A stretch of 64,000 nucleotides of DNA from Adiantum capillus-veneris (lineage: Eukaryota; Streptophyta; Polypodiopsida; Polypodiales; Pteridaceae), in the NCBI GenBank assembly GCA_014529385.2, contig CM043964.1, positions 8,751,497 through 8,815,496 on the forward strand. The letters are read 5' to 3'. The position numbers and the translations under genes were made by a program. Position 1 is the stretch's first letter. Each line of letters begins with the position of its first letter. The notes under the pieces were generated by a model that saw nothing but the letters and a program-made list of their open reading frames with translations, was not told the origin of the DNA and did no database searches. Below are positions 23,663-34,895 of the stretch, piece by piece.

Positions 23663-26600
23663 ATGTTTATCCTCATTATGAGTAGTGACGAGGATGTGGG
23701 ACCGTCCAACCAAAACACCTATCTCTCAACGAGGGTCTTATGTCCTTGTAATCTATGCAAGCATGCTGTGCGACAGACAAGACGTGTTTCTTTGCAGCAC
23801 GTTCGCGAATTTGGCGAGTTTGATCCATCTATTATAGATCAAGTTGTTGCCAATTATAACTCGTTGGACTTTGACGTTGGCCAACAAGCAGCAATCTTGC
23901 AACCCAATAGATGTGTTCGCAGGCGCTTTGGTCAAGTAGCATATGTGAGGCCACAAGATGTAGCCTCTGACAGCTCGGGGGATGATCATGCAGAGCACAT
24001 TCCCAACGAGGAAATGTTTGAGCCCGAGATTGATGAAATGATCGAGACGATCATGGATTTAGAAAGGCTTATCTATGATGATATGAAAAGTGAAGCCGAT
24101 ACGCCATTGTATAATGGAGCACGTATGTCTAGATTGAAAGCACTCCTGGTTCTTCTCAACATGCAGGCAAAGTTTGGATGGAGTGACACTAGCGTCACAA
24201 CGCTTTTCAGGTGATCTATTACAATTAGTTTACTTTAATAAAACTCTAAATGTATAATGATCTGATAGATTTTTACATGACTGTATCGTATTTTTATGTT
24301 GTGTAGATTGCTTAAAGAGCACATACTACCAGCTGACAATGTGATGCCAGATTCCCGAGATGAAGCAAGAAAGATTTTGCGAAACTTGGGGATGGATTAC
24401 AATTTTATCCACGGTTGTCCTAATGACTGCATTCTTTTCAGAGGGGAATACATAGACATGGAGAAGTGTCCGAAATGTGATTCCGAAAGATATCGAGTAG
24501 ATCTCCACAGGACAAAAATTCCACAAAAGGTTTTGCGACATTTTCCTTTGCTTCCTCGCATCAAGCATTTCTTCGAATGTAATTCCATGGCCGCCCTAGC
24601 ATCATGGCATGAGGAGAATAAATCTTCGGATGGTGTGCTACGAATTCGTGCAGAATGCGCATCCTGGAAACATATAGATGGAACATGGTCGGATTTTGCC
24701 AGGGAAGCTCACAATTTGCACTTAGGCCTGGCTATGGATGGCGTAAATCCATTTGGTCAAAGATCAACATCTTACAGTGTATGGCCCATTGTCATCGTCA
24801 ACTACAACATTCCCCCGTGGTTGACTACGAAGAAGGGGCACCTATGGCTAAGCTTGATTGTGCCAGGGCGATATAAAGTGGAGAATATGGATGTGTATCT
24901 TCGTCCACTATTGGAAGAGCTACAACAATTGTGGATTGGCATAGAGGTGGTGGATATGAGCCGACACACAAGACGACGGAATGCTTTGATCAGAGGCATT
25001 CTAATGTGGACCATGCATGACTATCCCGAGCTAATAGAATGCTCAGGTGATCTATTGACATTCCTCACTCAGACACTGTAAATCTTGTTTTTTCCCATAG
25101 TTGATCTATTATCATGTGTATACATGCAGGGCTTCAAACAAGCGGATACAGAGCATGTGTCACATGTGGACCTAGACTGAATGCACGTAGGGCGCCCTCA
25201 CTGAAGAAGCAAATCTACGAAGGTCATCAAGCGTATCTTCCAGAGAATCATGTGTTACGCGACGGCTTTTTGGGAGGAGAGCCACCAAGGATGTCTGCAC
25301 AAGCATGGTTAGAGCAGAAGGAGATGTGCGATGACGGATTGCCTCCAGGGATGAAGAGACTATCTCTATGGTACGAGTTACCATACTGGCCCCGACTCAT
25401 GATCAATCACTTGCTCGATCCAATGCACATATTCAAGAATGTGGGTAATCTACTATGGGACCATCTGACCGGCAAGAAAGATACTTTGGGAGCCAGAGTT
25501 GACCTTAGAAATGTGGATCGTATGGAGCAATATTGGCCGCAAACAGCATCTGATGGATCGATAAAACTCCCTAAAGCACCATGGATTTTCACAGGAGCCC
25601 AAGAACGCAAAGTAAAAGAGACCATTCGATCTTTGTGGACCCCCACTGGCGTAATGCACTCGCTCCGAACGTGTTTTACTAAAGAAGGAAAGCTTACCGG
25701 TTTGAAGTCACACGATTGGCATAAAATGTGTCAGGTACGTTCATAGTGGACTTTAATATCATTGCTGCACATACTTTACAGTTTATTTTACCGGTTGCCA
25801 TTGAGGGATGTTTGTCTGTCGACATCCGTAACACAATCTACAAACTTTCAAAGCTGGTGCAATGGATCTCACAAAAGGAGATCAACGTAGACTCCATACC
25901 ATTCGCCAAACTAAATGCTGCGGAGCTTGTGTGCATGTTTGAGAAACATTTTCCTACTACCATGCTAACCATTCAGGTGCATCTTCTTGTTCACATAGTT
26001 GATGAGGTGGAAATAGCTGGCATAGTTCATTCCAGATGGATGTTCTTCTTAGAACGTTTCATGAAAACGCTTAAGGGATATGTGCGTCAAAAGGCACGTC
26101 CGGAGGGTAGCATGGCAGAAGGTTGGTTGGTATCAGAGTCCCTAGTGTACATTGGAGAGTGGCTAGACGGATTTGATAAAGCCCGGGACACGCTATGGCG
26201 AACCATAGATGATGAGCGCATATCTGGGATTTTCATGTGCAATCTCGGTGTTGAGAAGAAGATGACGGAAGATCTAGAGGCTAAAATCAACCGATTTTGC
26301 ATGCTTCACAATCCAGTGATGCAAAAGTGGATTTCACAATATGAGGATGCAAAGCAAGAGCGACAAAGGGCACGAATCGAGTGGAGACGGGGAAGACGAC
26401 CATCGATGCACTATCAGACAGGTCTGGAGAGCCTACCAACATTCATGAGCTTAAGATGGTTGCACAAACAATTGAAAAGCGCACAACAATGCGGTGACAA
26501 AGTGACTGAGGAAGAGTGGGAGTACTCTCGGGGTTGCGCGACCAAGGTAAGTTTGCAATGTACGACTAGCTAGTGACTTTATTTCTAAACATTTGAACGG

Positions 26601-26931
26601 CAAGAAAGATACTTTGGGAGCCAGAGTTGACCATCCTACAAAGTCTACATCAAACTGGTGGTACGTCATAGAGGTAGCCCCTCGTAGTGCAAGGACATAT
26701 GAAGGCTACCATGTGCCAATCACAACGGCATCAATGGAGGAGATCCGAGAAGATGCTCAATCAGAAGCCGTTGCGGTGGTACCAGACGAGCATCAAGATG
26801 CTACTACTCTATATGGGGTGCATGCAAAGGAGCTACAAAATGAAACAGAGGATATGTGTTTAAACGGAGAGCTCTATATAGATATAGGAAGTTATGCTGA
26901 GTTATGCGAGGATGAGAGAGAGATCTCTTAA
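23663..26931 (+). CDS. CACTA transposase, TNPD-like (multi-exon, damaged)
   Basis: Putative En/Spm-type transposase that would cut and join the CACTA ends in the nucleus. Exon 1 (23,663-24,210) holds a Cys-rich start (CPCNLCKH), as in the transposase-associated domain. An intron at 24,211-24,306 joins LFR to LLKEHILPADN. The tnp2/Transposase_21 core follows with YNFIHGCPNDCILFRGEY, CPKCDSERY, LGLAMDGVNPFGQ (likely DDE Asp) and YNIPPWLTTKKGH. A second intron (25,047-25,129) leads to GYRACVTCGP and LLDPMHIFKNVGNLL. A 47-nt candidate intron (25,735-25,781) restores FILPVAIEGCL. A DUF4218-like part follows: CMFEKHFPTTMLTIQVHLL, RWMFFLERFMKTLKGYVR, ARPEGSMAEGW. The last exon resembles a DUF4216 tail (WWYVIEVAPRSART), but a 35-bp duplication marks a rearranged junction before it. 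Stop at 26,929. Function after that lesion is doubtful. Confidence 0.85.
26598..26632 (+). repeat. 35-bp exact duplicate of 25,470-25,504
   Basis: The segment encoding GKKDTLGARVD in the transposase core (25,470-25,504) is repeated exactly at 26,598-26,632, where it precedes the DUF4216-like tail. Confidence 0.95.
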
Positions 26932-27203
26932 AGCCACAAATATTGTATTTGAACAATTTTGCTCCGTGTTGTAAAAGCTCTGGCTCTCTAAGTACCTTCC
27001 ATGGTGTATAACGCTCTTTTCTACTCGCGCTCACATCTTTTGATTGAAAATTCTGAGTTTTCAACTTGCCTCTTCTATCACTCAATTCATTGCGTCATTG
27101 TATTTATACACGTCATTACGTCATTGTATTTAATGGTCTTTACGTCATTGTGTACTCTATTCATTCAATATTAAGTTTAAATATTCGTGTGTTTAATGCA
27201 GGT
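26932..27203. other. Spacer between the two transposon genes
   Basis: AT-rich, with repeated cattgtatttaatggtctttacgtca-like phrases near 27,095-27,150. It probably contains the 5' part or first intron of the second gene (tttaatgcag just before the ATG looks like an acceptor). Confidence 0.5.
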
Positions 27204-28489
27204 ATGGATGATGAGGAGTTTCTTTCTTCTTTGTCACCGCAGCAGAGACAGTGGTACGTGGAGCGTCATCGCTCTGGCGCATCATCACGCGTTCCTACTC
27301 CATCCGCATCTCCCTCTCTTTCGGAGCATTCGGCGCGCTCCGAAGCTTCGGTGTCGACGAGACGATCTTCACACTCGTCTAGACACCGGCGCTCTAGTGG
27401 TGGCGGTGGCGGTTGTTGTGGAGATTCCTCCGCCAATGCCTCCACACCGCCTCGTGTTCGACGAGGCTCTTTACCCTCCCCTTCTTTGCCTGCCCCCACA
27501 CCAGCCACAACATCGCCGACTGTTCCTAGCAGCTACACACCTCTACCTACTCCGCCAGGAGCCATCCCACTCGGCACTCCTCGCTTCGGGGCCCAGACGC
27601 CGATGGAGACACCTGACGTCCGTACCCCCATCGACACGCCGCTAGAGATCCCTGCTGGGACACCCAGGTTCACGCATCACCGGCCAGAGGGCTTGCCTTA
27701 CTCTGTCGACTTGAGCGGCGACATCATCATGGATGATGACGGCAAGAAGGTGATCTCGCGCATGCGTGGTCTTTGCTCTCAACTGTTTAGACACTACATA
27801 CTAAACAAATGAAGTGAAGTACCAAGTGATTTAAAATCCAGAGTCATCAGCATACTTCATGATGAGTTTCCCGTTCCAACACGGAATCAACGCTTCAATG
27901 TAGACCTGATGAAGATTCGAATGCATGAATACTGCAAACACAAGCGTTCCGAAGTGCAAAAAGCAATCAAGCATGGGTGGAACAGGCCAGATTGGTTGGC
28001 CAAAGAAGATTGGAAGAATGCGAAGAAAGCAGCGCGCGAGAATCCCGACAAGTGGAAGCAACAAAAGGATGCAGCCAGAGCGCAAGTAGAGGCAGGGAGC
28101 TCGCACCACTTGGGGAGCGGTGGATGGGCATCATTTGAGGCCGATTTTGTAAGTGTTTTCGCATTGCTCTTTATGTTTGATAGTTTAGGGTTTATGAGTT
28201 TTTTAATTCTAACATAATGAAATCTTTGTATGTTTTGGCAGTGGTCGATGACAGGACATGATCCCACACCGTACGAGCGCGAGTACGCAGGCAGGAAGGG
28301 CTTAAACGCCCTGATGGACATTCTCAGTTCTCGCGGCGGCATGGTTTGTATTAGGGTTTACTCTTTTCTATTTTTTGTATTGTTTTATAAATGTCGTTAT
28401 ATGTTTATACTTACTGAAAGCTGTCTTATTGTCTTTTTTTGTAGAATCCGACAGATACGCCGCTTGGACGCGATGAGACGTCTGACTAG
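27204..28489 (+). CDS. CACTA accessory protein, Transposase_24/TNPA-like, with internal stop
   Basis: Second gene of the CACTA element. It starts MDDEEFLSSLSPQQRQWYV at 27,204. A Ser/Pro/Thr-rich, basic N-terminal region (SSHSSRHRRSSGGGGG; repeats of TP) is followed by a region matching the plant En/Spm Transposase_24 layout: PSDLKSRVISILHDEF, HGWNRPDWLAKEDWKNA, KWKQQKDAARAQ, HHLGSGGW. Introns at 28,149-28,241 and 28,344-28,444 with GT-AG ends keep frame, giving MTGHDPTPYERE, NALMDILSSRGG and NPTDTPLGRDETSD before TAG. In TNPA-type proteins this part binds subterminal repeats. An in-frame TGA at 27,810-27,812 between the two halves breaks it unless recoded or spliced around; a point mutation is likelier. 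Confidence 0.8.
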
Positions 28490-28860
28490 ACGACGTAAGT
28501 TTAGCCATAGCTAGATAGCATTAGTTTAGGGTTTCTCATAGCTTATGTATCATGAGACGGATTTTATACGTCTTTTTGAACCATGTATATTATTACATTT
28601 GTCACTACAGTTCATTTTGCCAATCAATTCTTTATTCCTATGATGTTTTATAATTGTCATTATTACATTTGCCAATCAATTCATTTTGCCTATGATGTGT
28701 ACAATTGTCAATTTTACGCTTGTCAATTTTGCAAACGATGGGTCTTGTGGGTGACTATTTTGGGTCTATTATCTACCCTTGCACTTTTTTTAAAAAGTGA
28801 ATCAAGTACAATATGGTTGATGGGTGGCAGGGCATTCAATGGCCTGTCACCAAAAAATAT
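28490..28860. other. 3' flank of the transposon genes
   Basis: AT-rich, with cattttgccaat / tcattttgccta repeats. No gene. Confidence 0.5.
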
Positions 28861-28865
28861 TTCTC

Positions 28866-29075
28866 TCGGGCATCGCTATAACCGTCGCTATTTATGGCTC
28901 TGTAGCGTCGCTATAGACTTCTGTGTAAACGTCGCTATAACCGTCGCTATGACCGTCACTATGAGCGTCTCTATATAGCGACGCTTATTGCGATGCATAT
29001 AGCGACGCTATTAGCGACGGTTTAAGCAACGCCGGGGGTTATAAAAACCCAGTGTATTTCCGTCGCTAACAGCGT
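28866..29075. repeat. Right subterminal CGTCGCTAT/AGCGACG repeats
   Basis: More than ten copies of cgtcgctat, agcgacgct and close variants in both orientations within about 240 bp of the right end. They mirror the left-end motifs and are the presumed binding sites of the element's accessory protein. Confidence 0.88.
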
Positions 29076-29105
29076 CACAAGAGCACACAACCTCTTGTAG
29101 TGCTC

Positions 29106-29790
29106 CAAAGGCAACAAGTGGAAATGAGGAGATTTTAGCCTACCTTGAATATCTATACTCGGACTTCCCTAACCATTTTTTCCGAGATTCACTTCTTAGT
29201 CCTACTAGGCCGTGAAATCTATGTTAGATTCAAAAATTTCCCCAATCGGATCCGTTTAGCTCATTCTGGAAGAATTTTGCAAAAGGAGGTTTGGCCGCCT
29301 AATTTAGGCTTCTTGCTTTTATCTGCCGATTTGATTGAGATTTTTTGTGCTTGATCGCCTTGTCTTTTTTATCACCACCGTGTCTTCAATTTTTTCATCT
29401 GAGCTCCTTTGCTATTTATTATTAATTTTTTATGTGTTTATTAGAAAAATCAAAGAAAATAACAAAATGCGCTAAAAAAGCAAAGTAAAAATCTAATAAA
29501 TTAAACAAATCCATTGAAAAACAAATCTTTATTGTTTTTTGTTGGATTTCTCTATTTTAAGTCTCAATATTAAGAAAAACGATGAAAAATAATAAAAAAA
29601 TGACTATTTTTTGATGATTTTCAGATAGTTTATATACTATTTACACTCATTAGGGAGATATCATCAGTTAATTTTACCTGCTGATGATTTATAAGGGCAT
29701 TATTAGGTAATTTCACAAAAAATCACACGTTAACATCAAACTTTTTCCTCCCTCTTCAAACATTGCCTTTAATTACCTAGTACTCTTCCA
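29106..29790. other. No supported gene
   Basis: AT-rich, stop-dense sequence between the CACTA end and an old gypsy remnant. Confidence 0.5.
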
Positions 29791-29799
29791 CCCCTCGTA

Positions 29800-30513
29800 G
29801 ATGGTGTACTCCAGGACGACTGTGTGCATGGGCTGAACAATCGCGTCTATGCATAGCCTTGGTTGGCTCTACCATGATTTGAAGATCAATGCAGTTCAAA
29901 CCATTATACTGTGCAAGAGTTGGGTCTCGAGTAATTAACTCAAGGATTTTTTATGACGAGGCTTTTTGATGTTGTCTTCCAAAGAGCAATCTTGTAGCTT
30001 GTGTGCTCTTTGCTTGATTGTGCCATCAGGATGCTTTAGCACGCTGATTTCTTGATCTTTCGGTATCAACAATGACTGTTGTTGAGCTTTTACCTGCCAT
30101 TGATATCTTGGTTTGTCTTGGTCAGAATGGTGTGGTTGAGGTTTCTGAGACTTTACTTTCCATTACTTGATTGGTTTTCTACCTTGCGAAGAAGATAAGT
30201 ACTCATTTTCCTTACAAATCCATTTTGTGCTAGGCTCCTTGCTTGGAGATGCTCGTCTCTGTGTTTTGATCTTTGGAACCATCTTTGGTATTGTCGATGA
30301 TGTTTTGGGCACCCAGATTTGAATCGGCTTGTCCTTCAACTGTGCTTCAGGTACCCAAATTTGCGTGACTCCTTGCATGCTACTTGTAGCATATTCTTGC
30401 CAATAGGATGGAGAAAATTGATTACTTTGTGGTTTGCTTTGTTGGTATTTGCCTTTCCACTCCTCCTTGCTTGGTGCAATTGGAACAATGAGTTGTCCGC
30501 CTTTAGGTGATAG
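29800..30513 (-). pseudogene. Gypsy-associated linker fragment
   Basis: A minus-strand frame of about 235 codons with one TAA (near 30,163). It begins SPKGGQLIVPIAPSKEEWKG and contains a doubled motif, QIWVPEAQLKDKP and QIWVPKTSSTIPK, then Lys/Gln-rich sequence. Tandem WVPK motifs of this kind suggest a linker region of a retroelement polyprotein; that is inference. It lies immediately left of the RT fragment on the same strand, so it is either a 3' part of that element or a second fragment joined by deletion. Confidence 0.4.
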
Positions 30514-30516
30514 AGA

Positions 30517-31112
30517 TCATCCATATATATTTCTCAAAATATTCTCAGGTATTCTTTCGAGTGCATGAGTCATTAATCTTTGAATATTATCAGATATTCT
30601 TTTGAATGCATGAGTCATTAATCTTTGGAAGGTGGCTGGGGCATTGGTTAGGCCAAATGGCATAACTCTATACGCATATATTCCCCACTCTTTGGCAAAT
30701 GTTGTTTTGTGTTGATCCTTTATTGCAAATGCCAATTGGTTGTACCCCAAAAACCCATCTAAAAAGAAGTAGGCCCGTTTTCCTGCTACCCTCTCAAGCA
30801 CATGTTCTGTGATTGGAAAGGGATAATTAGCCCTTATTGTGGCTGCATTCACCTTTTTGAGGTTCACACACACACACGCAACTTTCCGTTCTTTTTGGGG
30901 ACTACCACAATGAGTGACACCCAATCTGTACGCTCGATTTCATAGATGAATTCGGCATCCATCATCTTGTCAACCTCTTCTTTGATTCGTTTAGCAAATG
31001 TGTCATTATATGTGTAAGGATGTTGTTTGCTTGGTTTGGCATCTGATTTTAAAGGAATTGTATGTTGGATCATCAAATCCCTTGAGGTCTTTGTAAGACC
31101 ATGAAAACACAT
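30517..31112 (-). pseudogene. Gypsy reverse transcriptase fragment
   Basis: Two overlapping minus-strand frames (shift near 30,880) give the N-terminal part of a Ty3/gypsy RT: MDAEFIYEIERTDWVS, VVVPKKNGKLRVCV, VNLKKVNAATIRANYP, FFLDGFLGYNQLAFAIKDQ, KTTFAKEWGIYAYRVMPFG, LTNAPATFQRLM. The YxDD block and everything after it are absent; instead a roughly 53-bp tandem duplication (RLMTHAFKRISDNI / RLMTHALERIPENI) ends the frame. Non-functional. Confidence 0.85.
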
Positions 31113-31418
31113 CTTTATACTTCTCGAGAAGCTATGTTAGCATTTCTTCTTCCTTAGGCTCTAAATTAGTTTCTATGTAGATAGGCTGAGGCTCTTCGCC
31201 TGGCGCAGCGAGGTCAATTCGTTTTGCATTTTCTGGCCCATCGTAAGATTCCTGGTTTATTCTTTGATTTTGTTTTTGTTTTAGTTTTCCATGCTTGTTT
31301 TATTTCCTCATGTGTCCCTTCCTTTGAACTCTTGAGAATCTCCCTGATATTTGGTCTTTTACACAATCCTCTCCCTTGACAAGCATTAGATAGTGAGTTT
31401 TATCTTTTATCCTGGGCA
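31113..31418. other. Decayed gypsy interior
   Basis: Stop-dense sequence between the RT fragment and the protease-side fragment of the same minus-strand element; no clear frame. Confidence 0.5.
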
Positions 31419-32338
31419 TCAGGTTTTCTCTAGTCTTGTTTTCTGCTCTTTTTTTTTAATAGCGTTCCTAGCGTCCATGGTGCTGATTTGCAAAATCATA
31501 AAACTTGATATCTGCGGTTGTCTCCCCACGCTCGCCTGAACTATTTGAACACTCTTATCTGCATCGTTACTTAATTCCAAATGCTTAGAGGAGTTATAAA
31601 ACTCTTCTTGTTTTGGAGATTCTACATTCTCATCCCCTGCTGGTATAAGGTTTACCATGTAATAGGGTAGCACATCATAGCCATCCTTATCGCAAAATTT
31701 TGTCGTTGGGCTATTTGTAATGGTACAGACATCCAATGTTGCTAGTATGTGTTCCCATTGCATAGGTTCTAAGGCATCTTTGGAAAAAGGTTCCGGAATA
31801 TAATCGCTCTTTCTAAAATGCATTCCTCTCTTTTCAAGCTTCCACAATGTGAATCTCCGCACATCCATAGCTTTGTTTTTTTCCCTAAACATGCTAAGAG
31901 TTCGGACCCTGCCAATGTAGCCGAATCAAAATCTTCCACGGGTGTCTGGTTCACATCCTTGTAACAATGGTCTTTTAGGTATATTTTGGTTTTAGTCTCC
32001 CCACGTTTGAGGTATATGTGGTTGTAACCCCAATCCTGGACCATCTTTAATTGTCTCATGAATGGTCTTTCCAAGATGATCTCGTAATTGTTCTTTCTGT
32101 CAAAATCAACTATTCCAAATGTATGCTCATACTCAATTCCGCAAGAGGTGACAATTACTTTTTCTAAAAGTCCTAGAGGCTTTTCCATGAACTCTTCTTT
32201 GCTCGGGTTCTTAGGGCAATCAGGAATCAAGTGAGTTATTCCACACTCGATGCAATACGTGTTGACTCTAATGATTTCATCGTGAGGACAGTCCCTTAGC
32301 CAATGATCTCCGCCACACTTGTAGCAGGGTCCCTTAGG
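31419..32338 (-). pseudogene. Gypsy gag end and protease-side fragment, twin zinc knuckles
   Basis: Minus strand. Two consecutive knuckles, CYKCGGDHWLRDC and CIECGITHLIPDC, both CX2CX3HX4C, are followed by LLEKVIVTSCGIEYEHTFG and NYEIILERPFMRQLKMV, the end of a retropepsin-like domain (usual VILGRPF). The catalytic D-S/T-G is not visible. A frameshift near 31,830 leads to a Lys/Glu-rich linker (PLSKDALEPMQWEHILATL-like region). In-frame stops occur at both ends. Belongs to the same element as the RT fragment to its left. Confidence 0.7.
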
Positions 32339-32455
32339 TTATTGAGGTGCTCCTTGATCTCCTCTCTGTTGGTACGCATACCTCTACCCGCCCATGCCTC
32401 CATTGGCTATGAACAATAATGTTCGTTCATCCAAGCTGTATCTTCCTTCTCTTGC

Positions 32456-32939
32456 TGTTATAGAATTGATATTTTATTATTTATTGCAGCTGACAGATGC
32501 AAAAGACTAGACCCAGCGTGGCCTATGCGAATGGATATGTATATCAAGTACATTTTATTATTCAACTGCTCTTTTATGAGCTTTGGCCATTTATGACTGG
32601 CCGGCCAGTTTGTAACCAATTTGACCATTCAAGAAATCTATAAACAAATACGTGCAAGAGGGAAATGGTCACTCTTGCACGGAGGGAGATTGCACCCAGT
32701 GCCTGCGTCAGTCTTCTCCTCTCTTCTCTTATCTCTCGTCGTGCCGGCGTAGCACTCCGCTTTAGGAGGTGCGCCTGTAGGCTTCTTTCCTCTCTTTAGC
32801 GCCCTATGTCTCTCTTTTTTCGAGTACGGCGTTGCATACGCGCTATGGATTGTGCCAGGTATGCCGATTTGTGCTTTTCATGGATTGCAATGTGTTATTT
32901 ACGAATTTTGCAGGGCAACCGCGCTTACCGTTTGTAGCA
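32456..32939 (+). repeat. Copia-type LTR (5' LTR), left end approximate
   Basis: Sequence from TGTTATAG (32,456) to ...GTAGCA (32,939) ends one base before a perfect initiator-tRNA-Met primer site. The 484-bp length and TG...CA ends fit a copia LTR. The left end is chosen only on the TG rule. No gag follows: a gypsy element begins about 45 bp later. Confidence 0.6.
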
Positions 32940-32940
32940 G

Positions 32941-32952
32941 TGGTATCAGAGC
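32941..32952 (+). other. Primer binding site TGGTATCAGAGC (tRNA-iMet)
   Basis: Exact 12-nt complement of the plant initiator tRNA-Met 3' end, one base after the LTR end. This is the standard copia primer site. Confidence 0.9.
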
Positions 32953-32986
32953 CAGCGAAACACTCCTGGTGGTATGATTATCACGG

Positions 32987-34608
32987 TGGTGCAACTAAAG
33001 GTAGTTGGAGCTAAGTAGTGGTCTATGCCAGGCAAAGGGTGCAATCGAGTGCGGTGCAAAAGGCTAGGGCAGGTGCCGATGCCCTTGGCAGCCAAAGGAT
33101 AGCGGGAAAGTATGTTTGAAGCAGTTTTTTAGGCCAAAAGTGCAGCGGAATGGTCCAGTTGTGATGGCAGGTCAAGGTGCCCGAAATGCCAAGTCAGTGC
33201 TCTAGAATGTAGAGTTCAGTGTGCTCTAGAAGCCGGTCCAGACGGCTCGTCAAATGGAGTCCCGATGCTCAAGATATTGCAGTTTAAAGGTAAAGTGTGT
33301 AGCAGATCCCCGACAGACAGGGCAGCTAGGGACGGGTGGCCCGGGCTGATGTCAGTGTATACATGTGTAGAGCTCGAGTTGTGGAGCATGCCCGTCTTCT
33401 CGGATTGTGAATCGGAGCTCTGGATAGCAAGTTATGCCCATTTGAAGATTTTTCGGGGGCCGGGTCTGAGCCCACTTGACCGCACTGGAAAATGCGCCAT
33501 CTGGTGTCTTTTGAGTCTCGCCAAGGTTCTCGGTCAAAGTATTTACCGTGTGGAGCTAGCACGAGTTGACTGCACGTCAATCGGATGTTCGGTTAGTTAG
33601 ATACAGCTAGAGGAAGTTTGGATCATTCGGTGGTGAGAGGCCTGCAAATGCATTTCCCGGTTTTTGGTGGCCTCAAATAGCTAGCTCGGAGAAGCCGAAA
33701 GGGCGTGGGGTTGGCACGGCTAGGGACCGGCAAAGTGGAGACTCGGTACCACTTTACGACTCGGCGATTGGTTTAGCAGGTGCCAGTTGGCAGGCAAGAG
33801 AAAGGAGTTTTCTATGGAGTTTTTTTCTTAAACTTTAAAGCCTTGGAGGCCATTCAAGCGGGAGCTGCCGCGTGGCCGGGCGTATGAGCCCACATGAGGA
33901 AGGCGGAGGGACGGGCATGCAGTATGTATACTGGGGCGTGGACCCTTTGGAAGGTACACAAGAGAAGGAGCTTGGAGCTCCGTGCAATGTGAGCTATGGC
34001 GGAAGGCGCCACCAGCACTGCGTAGGCGGAGGGTGGCAGTTTGCGGCGGTTTTGGGCAGCTTCGCCCACGCGAGGAAGGTGATGACATGGAACCCGCCCA
34101 TGGGGGGGCCGTTTCCCGCGGACCAAATGGGGTCCAAACCTTTTTTGAAGGCAATTTGAGCCCTTAGGGGGGCAACGACGGCGCCGTCGTCGCTCCCTAG
34201 AGGGTGCTTGTGTGTAAAGTGAAGTGTGAAGCCTCGGGATGAACACCAAGCTAGTCAACATCCAGCTGAGCCTCCCAAGGGGAGTGCCACATGTCGGTGT
34301 ACAATGAAAAATGCCTAAAAAGTCAAAAAACGAGCCCAATGGGGGCAAAACTTTTTGTAAAGAGGGAGTTCTGCTTTTTTTGCATTGTACATGAAAGGAG
34401 AAGAGAGAGAAGCTCAGAGAAGGATTGTAATGGAGCTTGGAAGCCATTAATGCACAACCCTTTTGGTCTGTGGTGCTGTGTCGCATCCCCCTTCCCCCTT
34501 TTTCTTTGTCGTCTCGTCTGTTTCCAGCCGCGGTGCCGGTGAAGCGTGTGTACGCCCGGATCGTTGGTGCTTTGCAAAGAGAGAGAATTAGAGAGAGAGA
34601 GAGAGAGT

Positions 34609-34669
<61 letters not shown>

Positions 34670-34890
34670 AGTGTATGTGTGGAGGGAGGCAGAGCAGGTG
34701 CAGTGAGGTGTCGGCTCCTTTTGCGGCTCTGGATAGCGTGTGTGCGCTTGGGAACTAAGCAAGTGAAGCGGATTAGGTGTAGATTTTCATTTCGAAGGTG
34801 TTTTCGAGTGGATTGGGGTGCTGTGTTGACCCTGAGCTATAGAGAGGCATTTCTAGTCGTGCCAGGTGTCGTCCCCATTCCCCCTCTCCA
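32987..34890 (+). repeat. 5' LTR of gypsy element 1
   Basis: Aligns along its whole length with 40,236-42,115, beginning tggt.....ctaaag and ending cattcccc.tctcca. It contains a (GA)n tract (about 34,577-34,666) that is longer than in the partner LTR. Ends are placed where the two copies diverge. Confidence 0.9.
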
Positions 34891-34895
34891 TCTTC

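Larger units (their letters stand above)
22047..29102 (+). mobile_element. CACTA (En/Spm) DNA transposon, complete ends
   Basis: Left end CACTACAAGAGG (22,047-22,058) and right end CCTCTTGTAGTG (29,091-29,102) are exact inverted repeats. The flanking trinucleotides are CTC on both sides (22,044-22,046 and 29,103-29,105), the 3-bp target duplication expected of this superfamily. Subterminal regions are packed with GCGACG/CGTCGC motifs in both orientations. Inside are a TNPD-like transposase gene and a TNPA-like (Transposase_24) gene on the plus strand, plus microsatellites, a minisatellite and a captured-gene-like fragment. The total is 7,056 bp. Confidence 0.95.

Noticed and set aside
33854-34762. 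302-codon antisense frame in gypsy LTR 1
   Set aside because: Lies in a non-coding LTR and crosses the (GA)n tract; the matching region in LTR 2 does not keep the frame.
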